Source: Curtobacterium sp. MCSS17_008 (GTDB taxonomy: Bacteria > Actinomycetota > Actinomycetes > Actinomycetales > Microbacteriaceae). Taken from it: 47,913 nucleotides of DNA. Positions within the stretch are counted from its first letter, which is position 1; every line of letters starts with the position of its first letter. Positions 17,761 to 26,547 of this stretch are shown one piece after another. The stretch is from assembly GCF_003234185.1 (NCBI RefSeq), contig NZ_QKSM01000018.1, positions 1-47,913 of the forward strand, in the 5' to 3' direction. Made by a program: the position numbers and the translations under genes. The notes beneath the pieces were generated by a model. The model was not told the origin of the DNA. It saw only the letters and a list, made by a program, of their open reading frames with translations, and ran no database searches.

Positions 17761-18761
17761 GCCGTCACCGCCGCGTCGGCCGCTCCGGTGCGGGGACGAG
17801 CACCGTCTGCGCGGTCGGCCGCCGCGCGGGCGAGGACCGCCGCGCCGATCGCGCCGGCCGCGTCCCCGTGCCGCGCACCCACCAGGGCGGGGAGCCGCAC
17901 ACCGGCCAGTCGGTCCGCGAGCGCGACGCCCAACGGCTCGAACAGGAGCGGGCCGGACCGTGCGAGCCCGCCGCCGACGATCAGCGTGTGGCAGCCCGCC
18001 ACGGCGGTCAGCCAGGCGAGGGTGTCGGCGAGCACGTCGACGCACTCGTCCCACGCACGTCGCGCCACCGGGTCGCCGTCCCGGACGCGGAGCATCGCGT
18101 CGTGCGCGCTCGGTGCGCCGCTGCGTCGGGCGACGGCTCCGGCCGAGGCGACCTCCTCGACCCGCAGGCCGGCGTGCGCTCCGTGCTGGATCCGGACCTG
18201 GCCGACCTCGCCGGCCCACCCGCCACCCGGGACGACGCGCCCGTCGACGACGAGGGCGCTCGCCACGCCGGTGCCGACGGGGACGAACGCGACGGTGCCG
18301 TGGTCGAGTGCGCCGCGGTCCGGGCCGCCGAGCGCGCCGGTGCGGACCTCGGCGAGGGTGCCGACGCTGACCTCGGCGAGCGCTCCGGCCCGGACGTCAT
18401 GCCCGAACGCGAGCGGCACGTCGATGCCGGACGTGCCCAGCGCCCCTGCGACCCGCGCGCGTACGGGCACGTCCTGCCAGCCGAGGTTGACGGAGAGCAC
18501 CGAGCGGCCGGCGTCCTCGTCGACGACACCCGGGACGACCAGGCCGATCGCGTCCAGGGTCGTGCCGTGCTGCAGGGCGACCGTCCGGCCGCGGTCCCCG
18601 AGCTCTGCGACGATTCCGGCCAGCGCGGTGGCCTGCGGGTCGTCCCGAGGTGTCGGGACGCGCTGTTCGTCGAGCAGCCGACCGTCGTCGCCGTCGACCA
18701 TCCGCACCTTGATGCTCGTGCCACCGACGTCGATCCCGAGTACTGCGCCGCGCGCGGACAT
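17757..18761 (-). CDS. ROK-family sugar kinase lacking the zinc-cysteine cluster
   Basis: 334-aa ROK protein without an N-terminal HTH, hence a kinase rather than a repressor. The phosphate-binding loop GIDVGGTSIKVRMVD lies at 9-23 and the sugar-binding PVGTGVASALVVDG and GGWAGEVGQ motifs follow. The usual zinc motif CxCGxxGCxE is replaced by a stretch reading QHGAHAGLRVEEVAS with no cysteine. The neighbouring nagA suggests phosphorylation of an N-acetylhexosamine, producing the deacetylase substrate. ATG 18761 is chosen for its GGAAGG ribosome site; an upstream in-frame ATG at 18848 would add 29 unlikely residues and run into the operator region. Confidence 0.88.
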   Translation of the reverse strand: MSARGAVLGIDVGGTSIKVRMVDGDDGRLLDEQRVPTPRDDPQATALAGIVAELGDRGRTVALQHGTTLDAIGLVVPGVVDEDAGRSVLSVNLGWQDVPVRARVAGALGTSGIDVPLAFGHDVRAGALAEVSVGTLAEVRTGALGGPDRGALDHGTVAFVPVGTGVASALVVDGRVVPGGGWAGEVGQVRIQHGAHAGLRVEEVASAGAVARRSGAPSAHDAMLRVRDGDPVARRAWDECVDVLADTLAWLTAVAGCHTLIVGGGLARSGPLLFEPLGVALADRLAGVRLPALVGARHGDAAGAIGAAVLARAAADRADGARPRTGAADAAVTA

Positions 18762-18836
18762 GCCAGGCCTTCCGGTCACGCCGACCGGGGATGGCCGACG
18801 CCGCAAGCCTGTCGATCGAGCGTGACCGATGCAAAC

Positions 18837-18859
18837 AACGATCATCAATTCCGATCACC
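18837..18859. promoter_or_regulatory. Candidate AgaR-type operator with two CGATCA half-sites
   Basis: AACGATCATC (18837-18846) and TTCCGATCACC (18849-18859) place two same-direction CGATCA cores 13 bp apart in the divergent gap between the ROK kinase and the DeoR/AgaR gene. The same half-site (read as RTGATCG on the other strand) appears upstream of the second AgaR-like regulator and the oxidoreductase operon. Confidence 0.55.
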
Positions 18860-18892
18860 GGTCCGTCGACGGAGCGCCCGTAGGATGACGAC

Positions 18893-19681
18893 ATGACCCC
18901 GCAGCAGAGGCTCAACGCGCTCCTCGAGCTCGTGAGCGACCGCGGGAACGTCTCCATCACGGAGATCGGCGAGGTGCTCGGCATCTCCGCCGCAACCGCG
19001 CGGCGCGACCTCGCGACCCTCGCGGAGCAACGGCTGGTCACCCGGACGCACGGCGGGGCCGCTGCGCTCGGCGCCGGGTACGAACTGCCGCTCCAGTACA
19101 AGATCGCCCGGCAGGCCGAGGCGAAGACCGCGATCGCCCGGGCGACGGCGGCACTCGTCTCCCCCGGCGACACGGTGGGCGTCAACGGCGGGACGACCAC
19201 GACCGAGGTGGCGCGCGAGCTCGGCAAGAGCGAGCGGTTCATCCGCGCCGACGGCGAGTGCGGGATCACCATCGTCACGAACGCGCTGAACATCGGGTAC
19301 GAGCTGTCCGTGCGGGCCAACGTCAAGATCGTCGTCACCGGTGGTGTCGCGCGCAGGCAGTCGTACGAGCTCATCGGACCGACCGTCCGCGACACGCTCG
19401 ACGGCTTCGCGCTCGACGTCGTCGTGCTCGGTGTCGACGGCCTGACCGGCCAGTACGGCGCGACCACCATGCACGAGGGCGAGGCCGAGGTGAGCCGCCA
19501 CTTCGCCTCGGTCGGACGCCGGATCATCGTCGTCGCCGACTCGACGAAGATCGAACGCTCGACCTTCGCGCGGATCTGCCCCCTCGACCGCATCGACGTG
19601 CTCGTCACGGACCAGGAGGTCCCGTCGTCGTTCGCGGCCGAGCTGGTCGTCGCCGGCGTGGAGCTCGTCGTCGCGAGCTGA
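18893..19681 (+). CDS. DeoR/AgaR-family transcriptional regulator
   Basis: 262-aa repressor-type regulator. The N-terminal DeoR HTH spans residues 4-58 (SITEIGEVLGISAATARRDL, then RTHGGA, the usual family ending). The C-terminal sugar-phosphate sensor domain has GGTTTTEVAREL, TNALNIGYEL, VTGGVARRQSYE and VVVADSTKIERSTFA, typical of AgaR and related aminosugar regulators. It diverges from the ROK-nagA operon and precedes the oxidoreductase/ABC operon on the same strand. It probably represses both in the absence of a phosphorylated amino sugar. RTGATCG half-sites lie in both candidate target promoters. Confidence 0.9.
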   Translation: MTPQQRLNALLELVSDRGNVSITEIGEVLGISAATARRDLATLAEQRLVTRTHGGAAALGAGYELPLQYKIARQAEAKTAIARATAALVSPGDTVGVNGGTTTTEVARELGKSERFIRADGECGITIVTNALNIGYELSVRANVKIVVTGGVARRQSYELIGPTVRDTLDGFALDVVVLGVDGLTGQYGATTMHEGEAEVSRHFASVGRRIIVVADSTKIERSTFARICPLDRIDVLVTDQEVPSSFAAELVVAGVELVVAS

Positions 19682-19817
19682 CGCCGAGCTCCGTCGTCAG
19701 CACGTCCGCCCGGACAGGCCGTCCGTCCGTCCGGACGGTGCACCCGCCAGCGCTGTCCCGTCGCGGGCCCACGGCCGTGACGTTGCCAGCGTGTTACAAC
19801 CCAGCCGCCACCCTTCC

Positions 19818-19858
19818 ATGATCGGCGGTTGCGTGCTTATTGTGCATTCATGATCGAT
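19818..19858 (+). promoter_or_regulatory. Promoter region of the oxidoreductase-ABC operon with two CATGATCG direct repeats
   Basis: CATGATCG occurs at 19817-19824 and 19849-19856, 32 bp apart (about three helical turns), inside an AT-richer stretch (TGCTTATTGTGCATTCATGATC) that stands out from its surroundings. These match the RTGATCG half-sites of the two AgaR-type regulator regions, so one of the regulators probably acts here. I cannot place -35/-10 boxes with confidence. Confidence 0.5.
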
Positions 19859-19896
19859 TTGGCATCATTGCCGTCACAATCACGCAAGGGAGCGAG

Positions 19897-21138
19897 ATGA
19901 GCACGACGAGCACACGCCTGCTCCGGGTCGGCATCGTCGGCATCGGTCAGCGGTCCTACATCGCGGACCACGTGTCCGCAGCGGGTCTCGACGCCGACGG
20001 GGTGGACGCCCGGATCGTGGCGGCCGTCGACACCACGGCAGCGGGACGCGAACGAGCCGCCGCCCACTGGCCCGAGGCCGAGGTCGTGCCCGACCACCGG
20101 GCGCTGATCGGGACGGACGGCGCCCCGAACACCGTCGACGCCGCGATCGTCACCACCCCGGACTGGACCCACGCCGAGATCGCGATCGACCTGCTCCGCG
20201 CCGGCATCGCCGTGTACCTCGAGAAGCCCCTGGCGATCACGGTCGAGGACGCCGACGCCGTCCTCAACACCGCCGCCGAGACCGGGACCCCGCTCTACGT
20301 CGGCCACAACTTCCGGCACGCGGCCGTGGTGCGCCTCATGCGCGACGTGATCGCGCGCGGCGAGATCGGCGAGGTCAAGGCCGTCTGGGTCCGTCACTTC
20401 GTCGGCAACGGCGGTGACTACTACTTCAAGGACTGGCACGCCGACCGCGACCGCGTGAACTCCCTCCTGCTGCAGAAGGCCAGCCACGACCTGGACGTCG
20501 TGCACGCGCTCGCCGGTGCGTACACCAGCCGCGTCGTCGGCATGGGCTCGCTCTCGGTGTACGGCGACGTCACCGACCGTCGGGACCGCAGCGACGAACT
20601 CATGACGGACTGGTTCTCGTTCGACAACTGGCCGCCCGCCGAGCAGACCGGTCTCAACCCGGTCGTCGACGTCGAGGACGTCTCCATGGTCATGATGACG
20701 CTCGACAACGGCGTCCAGGCCAGCTACGAACAGTGCCACTTCACACCCGACTACTGGCGGAACTACACCGTCATCGGCACCCACGGGCGTCTCGAGAACA
20801 TCGGCGACACCGGCGGCGGCGTGGTCAAGGTCTGGAACCACCGCCGCAACTGGGACGTCGCCGGAGACGTCGAGTACCCGATCGACGGCGTCGAGGACGG
20901 CCACGCCGACGCCGACCTGCTCACCATGACCGAGTTCCTCCGCTCGCTGGCGTTCGGTGAACCGACGACGCTGTCGCCGATCGCGGCGCGGGCCGCCGTC
21001 GCCGCCGGCGCACTCGCCACCCGCTCGCTCCGCAACGGCTCCGTCCCCATCGACGTGCCGCCCCTCCCCGAGACCACGACCCGGTACTTCGCGACCACTC
21101 CCGAGCGCGACGCCGCCTCCGAAAGGACCACCCGATGA
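19897..21138 (+). CDS. Gfo/Idh/MocA-family oxidoreductase
   Basis: 413-aa NAD(P)-dependent oxidoreductase. The N-terminal Rossmann motif is VGIVGIGQRS at residues 9-18, and YLEKPLAITVEDA carries the family's conserved EKP. The C-terminal domain with KASHDLDVVHALAG includes the characteristic H-D pair of the sugar-binding site. The ATG follows AAGGGAGCG. It overlaps the solute-binding protein gene by 4 bp (ATGA), so it is the first gene of a transport operon. It likely oxidises or epimerises the sugar or glycoside imported by that transporter; the exact reaction cannot be read. Confidence 0.9.
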   Translation: MSTTSTRLLRVGIVGIGQRSYIADHVSAAGLDADGVDARIVAAVDTTAAGRERAAAHWPEAEVVPDHRALIGTDGAPNTVDAAIVTTPDWTHAEIAIDLLRAGIAVYLEKPLAITVEDADAVLNTAAETGTPLYVGHNFRHAAVVRLMRDVIARGEIGEVKAVWVRHFVGNGGDYYFKDWHADRDRVNSLLLQKASHDLDVVHALAGAYTSRVVGMGSLSVYGDVTDRRDRSDELMTDWFSFDNWPPAEQTGLNPVVDVEDVSMVMMTLDNGVQASYEQCHFTPDYWRNYTVIGTHGRLENIGDTGGGVVKVWNHRRNWDVAGDVEYPIDGVEDGHADADLLTMTEFLRSLAFGEPTTLSPIAARAAVAAGALATRSLRNGSVPIDVPPLPETTTRYFATTPERDAASERTTR

Positions 21139-22448
21139 CCGCACCAACCGCCCGTCCGGGCCGAGGCCGACGCCGCGCGCTGCTCGGTCTCGCAGCCGCC
21201 GCCAGCGCCGTCGCGCTCCTCGCCGGGTGCAGCAGCCCCTCCGCGGGCTCCTCCGACTCCGGGTCGGGCGAGGTCGCGAAGGACACGGAGGCGGACCTGA
21301 CGTACGCCGTCTGGGACCAGAACCAGGTGGAGGCCATCGAGGCGAACATCGAGGGCTTCAACGAGGAGTACCCGAACATCGACGTCAACATCGACGTCAC
21401 GCCCTACGCCAACTACTTCACCAAGCTGCAGACCCAGGGCTCGAGCAACACGCTCCCCGACCTGTTCTGGATGAACGGCCCGAACTTCCAGCTCTACGCG
21501 GGCAACGGCAAGCTCGCTCCGATCACCGGGGAGGTCGAGTCGGGCGCGATCGACCCGGACAACTACTCGGCGGCGCTCAACGACCTCTACACGTACGACG
21601 GCGTCCAGTACGGCGTGCCGAAGGACTTCGACACCATCGGCGTCTGGATGAACAAGGCCCTGTTCGAGCAGGCCGACGTGCCGATGCCGTCGAAGGACTG
21701 GACCTGGAGCGAGTTCCAGGAGACCGGTGCCGAGCTGTCCGAGAAGCTGGAGTCCGACGGCGCCTACGGTGCCGCTGCCGGCATGGACGGCCAGACGACG
21801 TACTACGACACCATCTTCCAGGCCGGCGGGTCCGTCGTCGACGACGGGAAGTCGGAGTACGACACGAAGGCCGCACAGGAGGGCATCCGCTTCTGGACCG
21901 ACCTCATCGACTCGGGCGCCTCGCCGACGATCAAGCAGCTGACCGACACCACGGCGGACCAGTGGTTCACCTCCGGCAAGGTCGCGATGTACCAGGGCGG
22001 CAGCTGGTTCCGGTCGGCGCTCATCGGCACCGACATGGAGGACGACGTCGTCGTCTACCCGCTGCCGAAGGGCAAGCAGCAGGCGACCGTCATCCACGGC
22101 GTCTCGAACGTCGTCGCCGAGGGATCGAAGAACAAGGCCGCGGCGCAGGCACTCCAGGTCTACCTGGCCAGCAAGCCCGCCCAGCAGCAGCAGGGCGACA
22201 TGGGCGCGATCATCCCCGCCCACGACGGCACGCAGGACGCCTTCACGGAGACCATGCCCGACGCGGACCTCCAGGTCTTCCTCGACGCGGTCGACTACGC
22301 GAAGCCGCTGCCGGTGTCGAAGAACACGGCCGCGTGGAACACCCTCGAGACGAACCTGCTGCCGAACGCCTTCGACGGGTCCCAGCCGGTCGACGAGGTG
22401 ACGGCGCGACTCGCGCAGGAGATGGACGCCGCACTCGCCAAGGAATGA
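21135..22448 (+). CDS. CUT1 sugar ABC transporter solute-binding lipoprotein
   Basis: 437-aa extracellular binding protein. A twin-Arg-containing basic N-terminus, a hydrophobic core and the lipobox LLAGC with Cys32 predict a membrane-tethered lipoprotein. The mature region has the family-1 solute-binding pattern (TYAVWDQNQVEAIEA near the start, DLFWMNGPNFQ, and MYQGGSWFRSAL later). The ATG overlaps the oxidoreductase stop. A 97-bp gap with a strong hairpin separates it from the two permease genes. Ligand is a saccharide of unknown identity; context favours an amino-sugar-containing glycoside. Confidence 0.92.
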   Translation: MTAPTARPGRGRRRALLGLAAAASAVALLAGCSSPSAGSSDSGSGEVAKDTEADLTYAVWDQNQVEAIEANIEGFNEEYPNIDVNIDVTPYANYFTKLQTQGSSNTLPDLFWMNGPNFQLYAGNGKLAPITGEVESGAIDPDNYSAALNDLYTYDGVQYGVPKDFDTIGVWMNKALFEQADVPMPSKDWTWSEFQETGAELSEKLESDGAYGAAAGMDGQTTYYDTIFQAGGSVVDDGKSEYDTKAAQEGIRFWTDLIDSGASPTIKQLTDTTADQWFTSGKVAMYQGGSWFRSALIGTDMEDDVVVYPLPKGKQQATVIHGVSNVVAEGSKNKAAAQALQVYLASKPAQQQQGDMGAIIPAHDGTQDAFTETMPDADLQVFLDAVDYAKPLPVSKNTAAWNTLETNLLPNAFDGSQPVDEVTARLAQEMDAALAKE

Positions 22449-22453
22449 CCACC

Positions 22454-22487
22454 GCCGGTCGGTCGGGCCCTCGCCCGGCCGACCGGC
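22454..22487 (+). terminator. Intra-operon hairpin between binding-protein and permease genes
   Basis: Two 15-nt arms pair with one G-U around the 4-nt loop CCTC, 5 bp after the binding-protein stop. It has no U-tract, so partial termination or 3'-end protection is likely, giving more binding protein than permease, as is common in such operons. Confidence 0.6.
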
Positions 22488-22545
22488 ACGGCCCGTCCAG
22501 CACCCGCACCACCCGATCCCACCGCCCTGGCCGAGGAGCGCCCTG

Positions 22546-23505
22546 ATGACGACCAACACCCGGCAGACGGACGCCGCACCGCCGTCCCCACCGACCGAGA
22601 CCCGCCCCGCCGAGCCGTCGCGGTCGACGCAGGCACCACGGACCGACGGCCTCTGGCCGTGGCTGTTCGTCCTGCCGCTGCTCATCGGCGTCGGGACGTT
22701 CTTCATCTGGCCGATCCTGCAGACCTTCTACTACTCCTTCACCAGCTGGGGCGTGTTCGGCGGATCGACCTTCACCGGGCTCGCGAACTACACCCGGCTG
22801 CTGTCCGACCCGCAGCTGTACCAGTCGCTGTTCAACACGGTCGTCTACACGGTGGTCGTCCTGCTCGGCATCCCGATCGCCGTCTGGCTCGCGAGCCTGC
22901 TCAACACCCCGGGCCTGCGCTTCGCCCAGTTCTACCGCGTGCTGTTCTTCCTGCCGTACGTGGCCATGCCCGCCGCGATCGCCCTGGTCTGGCGCATCAT
23001 GTACAACGGCGACTTCGGCATCGTGAACTGGTTCCTCGGGCTGGTCGGCATCGACGGCCCGTACTGGATCTCGACCCCGGGCTTCGCGCTCGTCGCGGTC
23101 TCCCTCGTCGGCCTGTGGTCGTCGCTCGGCTTCTCGATGATCATCCTCGGCGCCGGGCTCAAGGACATCCCCCCGGAACTGTACGAGGCCGCCGAGCTCG
23201 ACGGGGCGAGCCGGTGGCGCCAGTTCCGCTCGCTCACCGTGCCGCTGCTGACGCCGAGCATCTTCTTCGTGCTCATCATCACGACGATCTCGAGCTTCCA
23301 GCTGTTCGACCTGCTCTACGCCATCCTCGGCTCCACCAACCCGGTCATCCCGAAGACGATGTCCCTCGTCTTCTACTTCTACAACGCCGGGTTCATCGAC
23401 AACGACAAGGGCTTCGCGGCTGCCATCGCGATGGTGATCTTCGTGCTCATCGGCATCATCACCGTCGTGCAGTTCCGGGTCCAGCGGAAGTGGGTCCAGT
23501 CATGA
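22546..23505 (+). CDS. CUT1 sugar ABC transporter permease (MalF-like)
   Basis: 319-aa inner-membrane permease with about six transmembrane segments after a Pro/Thr-rich, hydrophilic N-terminus of some 35 residues. The EAA loop that docks the ATPase reads YEAAELDGASRWRQFRSLTVP. Together with the next gene it forms the translocation pore. Like the other transporter in this window, no ATP-binding subunit is encoded nearby, so a shared MsmK/MsiK-type ATPase elsewhere is expected. The ATG has GGAG upstream, and the stop overlaps the start of the second permease. Confidence 0.92.
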   Translation: MTTNTRQTDAAPPSPPTETRPAEPSRSTQAPRTDGLWPWLFVLPLLIGVGTFFIWPILQTFYYSFTSWGVFGGSTFTGLANYTRLLSDPQLYQSLFNTVVYTVVVLLGIPIAVWLASLLNTPGLRFAQFYRVLFFLPYVAMPAAIALVWRIMYNGDFGIVNWFLGLVGIDGPYWISTPGFALVAVSLVGLWSSLGFSMIILGAGLKDIPPELYEAAELDGASRWRQFRSLTVPLLTPSIFFVLIITTISSFQLFDLLYAILGSTNPVIPKTMSLVFYFYNAGFIDNDKGFAAAIAMVIFVLIGIITVVQFRVQRKWVQS

Positions 23506-24410
23506 CCGGCATCATCGACGCACGCGGCAGCAAGGTGGCAGCCGCGACGAAGGCTGCCAGCCACACCCGGAGCCACGCCGGGGCACGTCCCGGTCGCCTC
23601 GGCGGGAGCCACTGGTGGATCCACCTGGTGCTCGGCGTCGGCGGGTTCGTCATGGCCTTCCCGTTCCTGTGGCAGATCATCATGGCGCTCTCCACGAACG
23701 CGCAGGTGACCTCGCCGACGCCGACCTTCTGGCCGGGCGAGCTGCAGTGGGGCAACTTCGCCCGGGTCTTCGAGCGGCTCCCCTTCCTCGACCAGCTCGC
23801 GACCTCGATCTGGGTGACCCTCATCCGCACCCTGGCGCAGATCGTGCTGTGCACCCTCGCCGGCTACGCGTTCGCCCGCATGCGGTTCCGCGGACGCGCG
23901 ATCATCCTCGCGATCGTGCTGTCGATCCTGCTGGTGCCGTCGCAGGTCTACCTGATCTCGCAGTACCAGATCGTGCAGGGCCTCGGCTGGCTGGACACCC
24001 TGGCCGGCATCGTCGCGCCCGGCCTGTTCAGCGCCTTCGGTACGTTCCTCATGCGGACCGCGTTCCTCAACATGCCGGCGGAGCTCGAAGAAGCCGCGCG
24101 CATGGACGGTGCCAACCCGTTCCAGACCTTCTGGCGGATCATGCTGCCGCTCGCGCGTCCGTCGATCAGCGTGCTCGCGATCACGACGGTGCTGTGGTCG
24201 TGGAACGAGCTGCTCTGGCCGCTGGTGGTCTCGACCCGCGCCGAGGACATGCCGCTGGCCGCCGGACTCGCCACCCTGTCCAGCGACCGGACGATCGACT
24301 ACCCGCTGCTCATGGCGGCGAGCCTGATGGCGATGGCCCCGGTGCTCATCCTGTTCATCGTGCTGCAGCGCCGGGTGATCGACGGGCTCGCGTCCTCCGG
24401 ACTCAAGTGA
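23502..24410 (+). CDS. CUT1 sugar ABC transporter permease (MalG-like)
   Basis: 302-aa permease with six predicted transmembrane segments. The EAA motif is LEEAARMDGANPFQTFWRIM and the C-terminus ends in RRVIDGLASSGLK, very typical of MalG-type subunits. The ATG overlaps the MalF-like stop by 4 bp. It is the last gene of the oxidoreductase-transporter operon, followed by a perfect palindromic hairpin. It pairs with the MalF-like protein at the membrane. Confidence 0.92.
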   Translation: MTGIIDARGSKVAAATKAASHTRSHAGARPGRLGGSHWWIHLVLGVGGFVMAFPFLWQIIMALSTNAQVTSPTPTFWPGELQWGNFARVFERLPFLDQLATSIWVTLIRTLAQIVLCTLAGYAFARMRFRGRAIILAIVLSILLVPSQVYLISQYQIVQGLGWLDTLAGIVAPGLFSAFGTFLMRTAFLNMPAELEEAARMDGANPFQTFWRIMLPLARPSISVLAITTVLWSWNELLWPLVVSTRAEDMPLAAGLATLSSDRTIDYPLLMAASLMAMAPVLILFIVLQRRVIDGLASSGLK

Positions 24411-24442
24411 GCGGTGGCCGACCAGGCCACGGAACGACGACG

Positions 24443-24464
24443 CCCCTCGGGAGCTCCCGAGGGG
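24443..24464. terminator. Perfect 22-nt palindromic terminator hairpin
   Basis: Two 11-nt arms (CCCCTCGGGAG and its complement) are directly adjacent, and ACGACG/CGTCGT flanks extend the pairing. It lies 33 bp after the MalG-like stop. This is a strong factor-independent terminator candidate for the plus-strand operon. Confidence 0.75.
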
Positions 24465-24535
24465 CATCGTCGTGCCGCGCCGTCTGGACGGCGACCGGCG
24501 CGCGCCGGCTGCGGCCAGCTCCCCTGGACCGACAC

Positions 24536-24579
24536 CGGACGGGAGGCGCGACACCAGGCCGCCCCGCGCCTCCCGTCCG
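24536..24579 (+). repeat. Hairpin copy of the dispersed GACGGGAGGCGCG element
   Basis: Two perfect 15-bp arms (CGGACGGGAGGCGCG and its complement) flank a 14-nt loop in the gap between two convergent transport operons. The arms repeat the outer stem of the hairpin at 13785-13832. A degenerate arm (CGCGCCTGGCGTCCGTC) follows at 24616-24632. Confidence 0.7.
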
Positions 24580-24644
24580 TCGTGCACGGGCTGCAGGCGC
24601 GCTGCCGGGCCACCCCGCGCCTGGCGTCCGTCAGCACGTGCACG

Positions 24645-24682
24645 ACGAGGGGCACGGGGCCCACCGGCCCCGTGCCCCTCGT
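24645..24682 (-). terminator. Terminator hairpin of the minus-strand transporter operon
   Basis: A perfect 17-bp stem (ACGAGGGGCACGGGGCC and its complement) with the 4-nt loop CACC lies 12 bp beyond the stop of the MalG-like gene at 24695. Confidence 0.8.
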
Positions 24683-24694
24683 GTCTCGCCTGGC

Positions 24695-25591
24695 TCAGCC
24701 CTTGAGGCCCGCCGAGGCCATCGTCGCGACGAACTGCTTCTGCGCCACCAGGAAGAGCAGGATCAGCGGCAGCGTCGCGACCACGTTCCCGGCCATCAGG
24801 AGCGACCAGTCCGTGCGCCGCGCCCCCTGGAAGTTCGTCAGGCCGAGCTGCAGCGTGAACGAGTCGGCGTCGTTGATCGCGACCAACGGCCAGACCAGGT
24901 CGTTCCACGACCCGAGCAGGGTGAAGATCGAGAGGGTCGCCAGCGCCGGGCGGGCGAGCGGGAGCACGATCCGGAAGAACACCTGCAGACGGGTGCAGCC
25001 GTCGATCTGCCCGGCCTCCTCGAGCTCGGCGGGGAGCGACAGGAAGAACTGCCGCATCAGGAAGATGCCGAACGCCGACGCGAGCCAGGGCACGATCGCG
25101 GCACCGAGGCTGTCCACGAGGTGCAGCCGCGCGAACATGACGTAGGTCGGGATCATGAGCAGCTGCGACGGGATCATGATCGTGGCGAGGATCGCCAGGA
25201 AGCCGAACGTCCGACCCGGGAACCGCAGCCGCGCGAAGCCGTAGCCGGCCAGCGAGCACAGCACGAGGTGCGAGACGATCGCCGACCCGGACACGATGAC
25301 CGTGTTCAGCAGCCAGTGCAGGATGTCCGACTCGGCGAACAGGCGGGTGTACCCCGACAGGGTGAACTGCGTCGGGACGAACGCCGGCGGGAACTTGTTG
25401 ATCTCCGACGCCGGTTCCAGCGAGGTGAGGAACATCTCGACGAACGGCAGCAGGAAGAGGAACGCCACCGGTGCGAGCAGGAGGTGCCACGGGCTGAACG
25501 GCAGGCGGCGACGACGGGGCGCGGTCCGCGACGACGGTGCGACGGCGTCCTGGCGGTTCGGGGTCTCGAGGACCCGGGTCTCCACGGTCAT
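24695..25591 (-). CDS. CUT1 sugar ABC transporter permease (MalG-like), second system
   Basis: 298-aa permease with six predicted transmembrane segments after a basic N-terminus. The EAA loop reads LEEAGQIDGCTRLQVFFRIVLP and the C-terminus MASAGLKG is standard for MalG-type proteins. The ATG overlaps the MalF-like stop as ATGA. It is the last gene of the minus-strand GH4-transporter operon and converges with the first transporter operon. The ATPase is not encoded here. Confidence 0.92.
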   Translation of the reverse strand: MTVETRVLETPNRQDAVAPSSRTAPRRRRLPFSPWHLLLAPVAFLFLLPFVEMFLTSLEPASEINKFPPAFVPTQFTLSGYTRLFAESDILHWLLNTVIVSGSAIVSHLVLCSLAGYGFARLRFPGRTFGFLAILATIMIPSQLLMIPTYVMFARLHLVDSLGAAIVPWLASAFGIFLMRQFFLSLPAELEEAGQIDGCTRLQVFFRIVLPLARPALATLSIFTLLGSWNDLVWPLVAINDADSFTLQLGLTNFQGARRTDWSLLMAGNVVATLPLILLFLVAQKQFVATMASAGLKG

Positions 25592-26538
25592 CGGGACGCG
25601 TTCCTTCCGGCTCGGCGCTGCACGACCGTGACGATCACGGTCGCGGTGAGGGTGACGAAGAACATCCCGTAGGCGATCGCGGAGCCGTAGCCGAACTGCA
25701 GGTTCTGGAACGCCGTCTTCCACAGGTAGTAGACGATCGTCTGGGTGGCGTCGAGCGGCCCGCCGCGCGTGGTCGCGTAGACGAGGTCGAAGAGCTGCAC
25801 GGCCTGCAGGGTCTGGTAGATCCCGACGAAGGCCGTGACGGGCGCGAGCTGCGGCCAGACCACGCGCCAGAACGTCTCCCAGTTGTTCGCGCCGTCGATC
25901 CGAGCGGCCTCGAGCACGTCGCCGGGGACGTCCTGCAGCGCGGCGAGGTAGATGACGGTCGTGAAGGCCGCCTGCCCCCACAGCGACATGATCACGATCA
26001 CGACCATCGCCTCGGAGCGGTCCTCGAGCCAGCCCTGCGGCGGGATGTGCAGCACCCGCAGGACGTTGTTCACGATGCCGAACTGCGGGCTGAACAGGTA
26101 GGTCGTCAGGATGCCGGTCGCCGCCGCGGACGCCACGAACGGCACGAAGACGGCCGTGCGGTACAGCCCGATGAACCGGATGCGTCGGTTCAGCGCGACG
26201 GCCAGGGCGAGTCCGAGCAGCAGGGACGCGGGGACGAACAGCGCCGTGTAGAGCAGGGTGTGCACGGCGGCGGCGAGCGCGCTCGCATCGGTTGCCAGGT
26301 CCTGGTAGTTCTCGATGCCGGCGAAGGACGGCGGGCTGAAGCCGTCCCAGCGCTGGAAGGAGAGCACGAGCGCCCAGGCCCCGGGGAAGATCGTGAGGCC
26401 GAGCACGACCACCAGGGCGGGGGCGACGAAGCCCCAGCCGGCGAGGCCCTCGCGGGCTGCCGCCGACCGCCGGCGTCGCGGGGGCCGCGGCGGTTCGGTG
26501 TCGGTGGCCGGTCGGGTACGGAGTGCGGGAGTGGTCAC
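25588..26538 (-). CDS. CUT1 sugar ABC transporter permease (MalF-like), second system
   Basis: 316-aa permease with six predicted transmembrane segments; the N-terminal 25 residues are Pro/Arg-rich. The EAA loop is LEAARIDGANNWETFWRVVWP. The GTG start has GGAGG 6-7 nt upstream. It lies 9 bp after the binding-protein stop and overlaps the MalG-like gene by 4 bp, so all three are co-transcribed. It forms the pore with the MalG-like subunit for uptake of a saccharide, probably a galactoside given the GH4 enzyme of the operon. Confidence 0.92.
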   Translation of the reverse strand: MTTPALRTRPATDTEPPRPPRRRRSAAAREGLAGWGFVAPALVVVLGLTIFPGAWALVLSFQRWDGFSPPSFAGIENYQDLATDASALAAAVHTLLYTALFVPASLLLGLALAVALNRRIRFIGLYRTAVFVPFVASAAATGILTTYLFSPQFGIVNNVLRVLHIPPQGWLEDRSEAMVVIVIMSLWGQAAFTTVIYLAALQDVPGDVLEAARIDGANNWETFWRVVWPQLAPVTAFVGIYQTLQAVQLFDLVYATTRGGPLDATQTIVYYLWKTAFQNLQFGYGSAIAYGMFFVTLTATVIVTVVQRRAGRNASR

Positions 26539-26547
26539 GGGGGCCTC

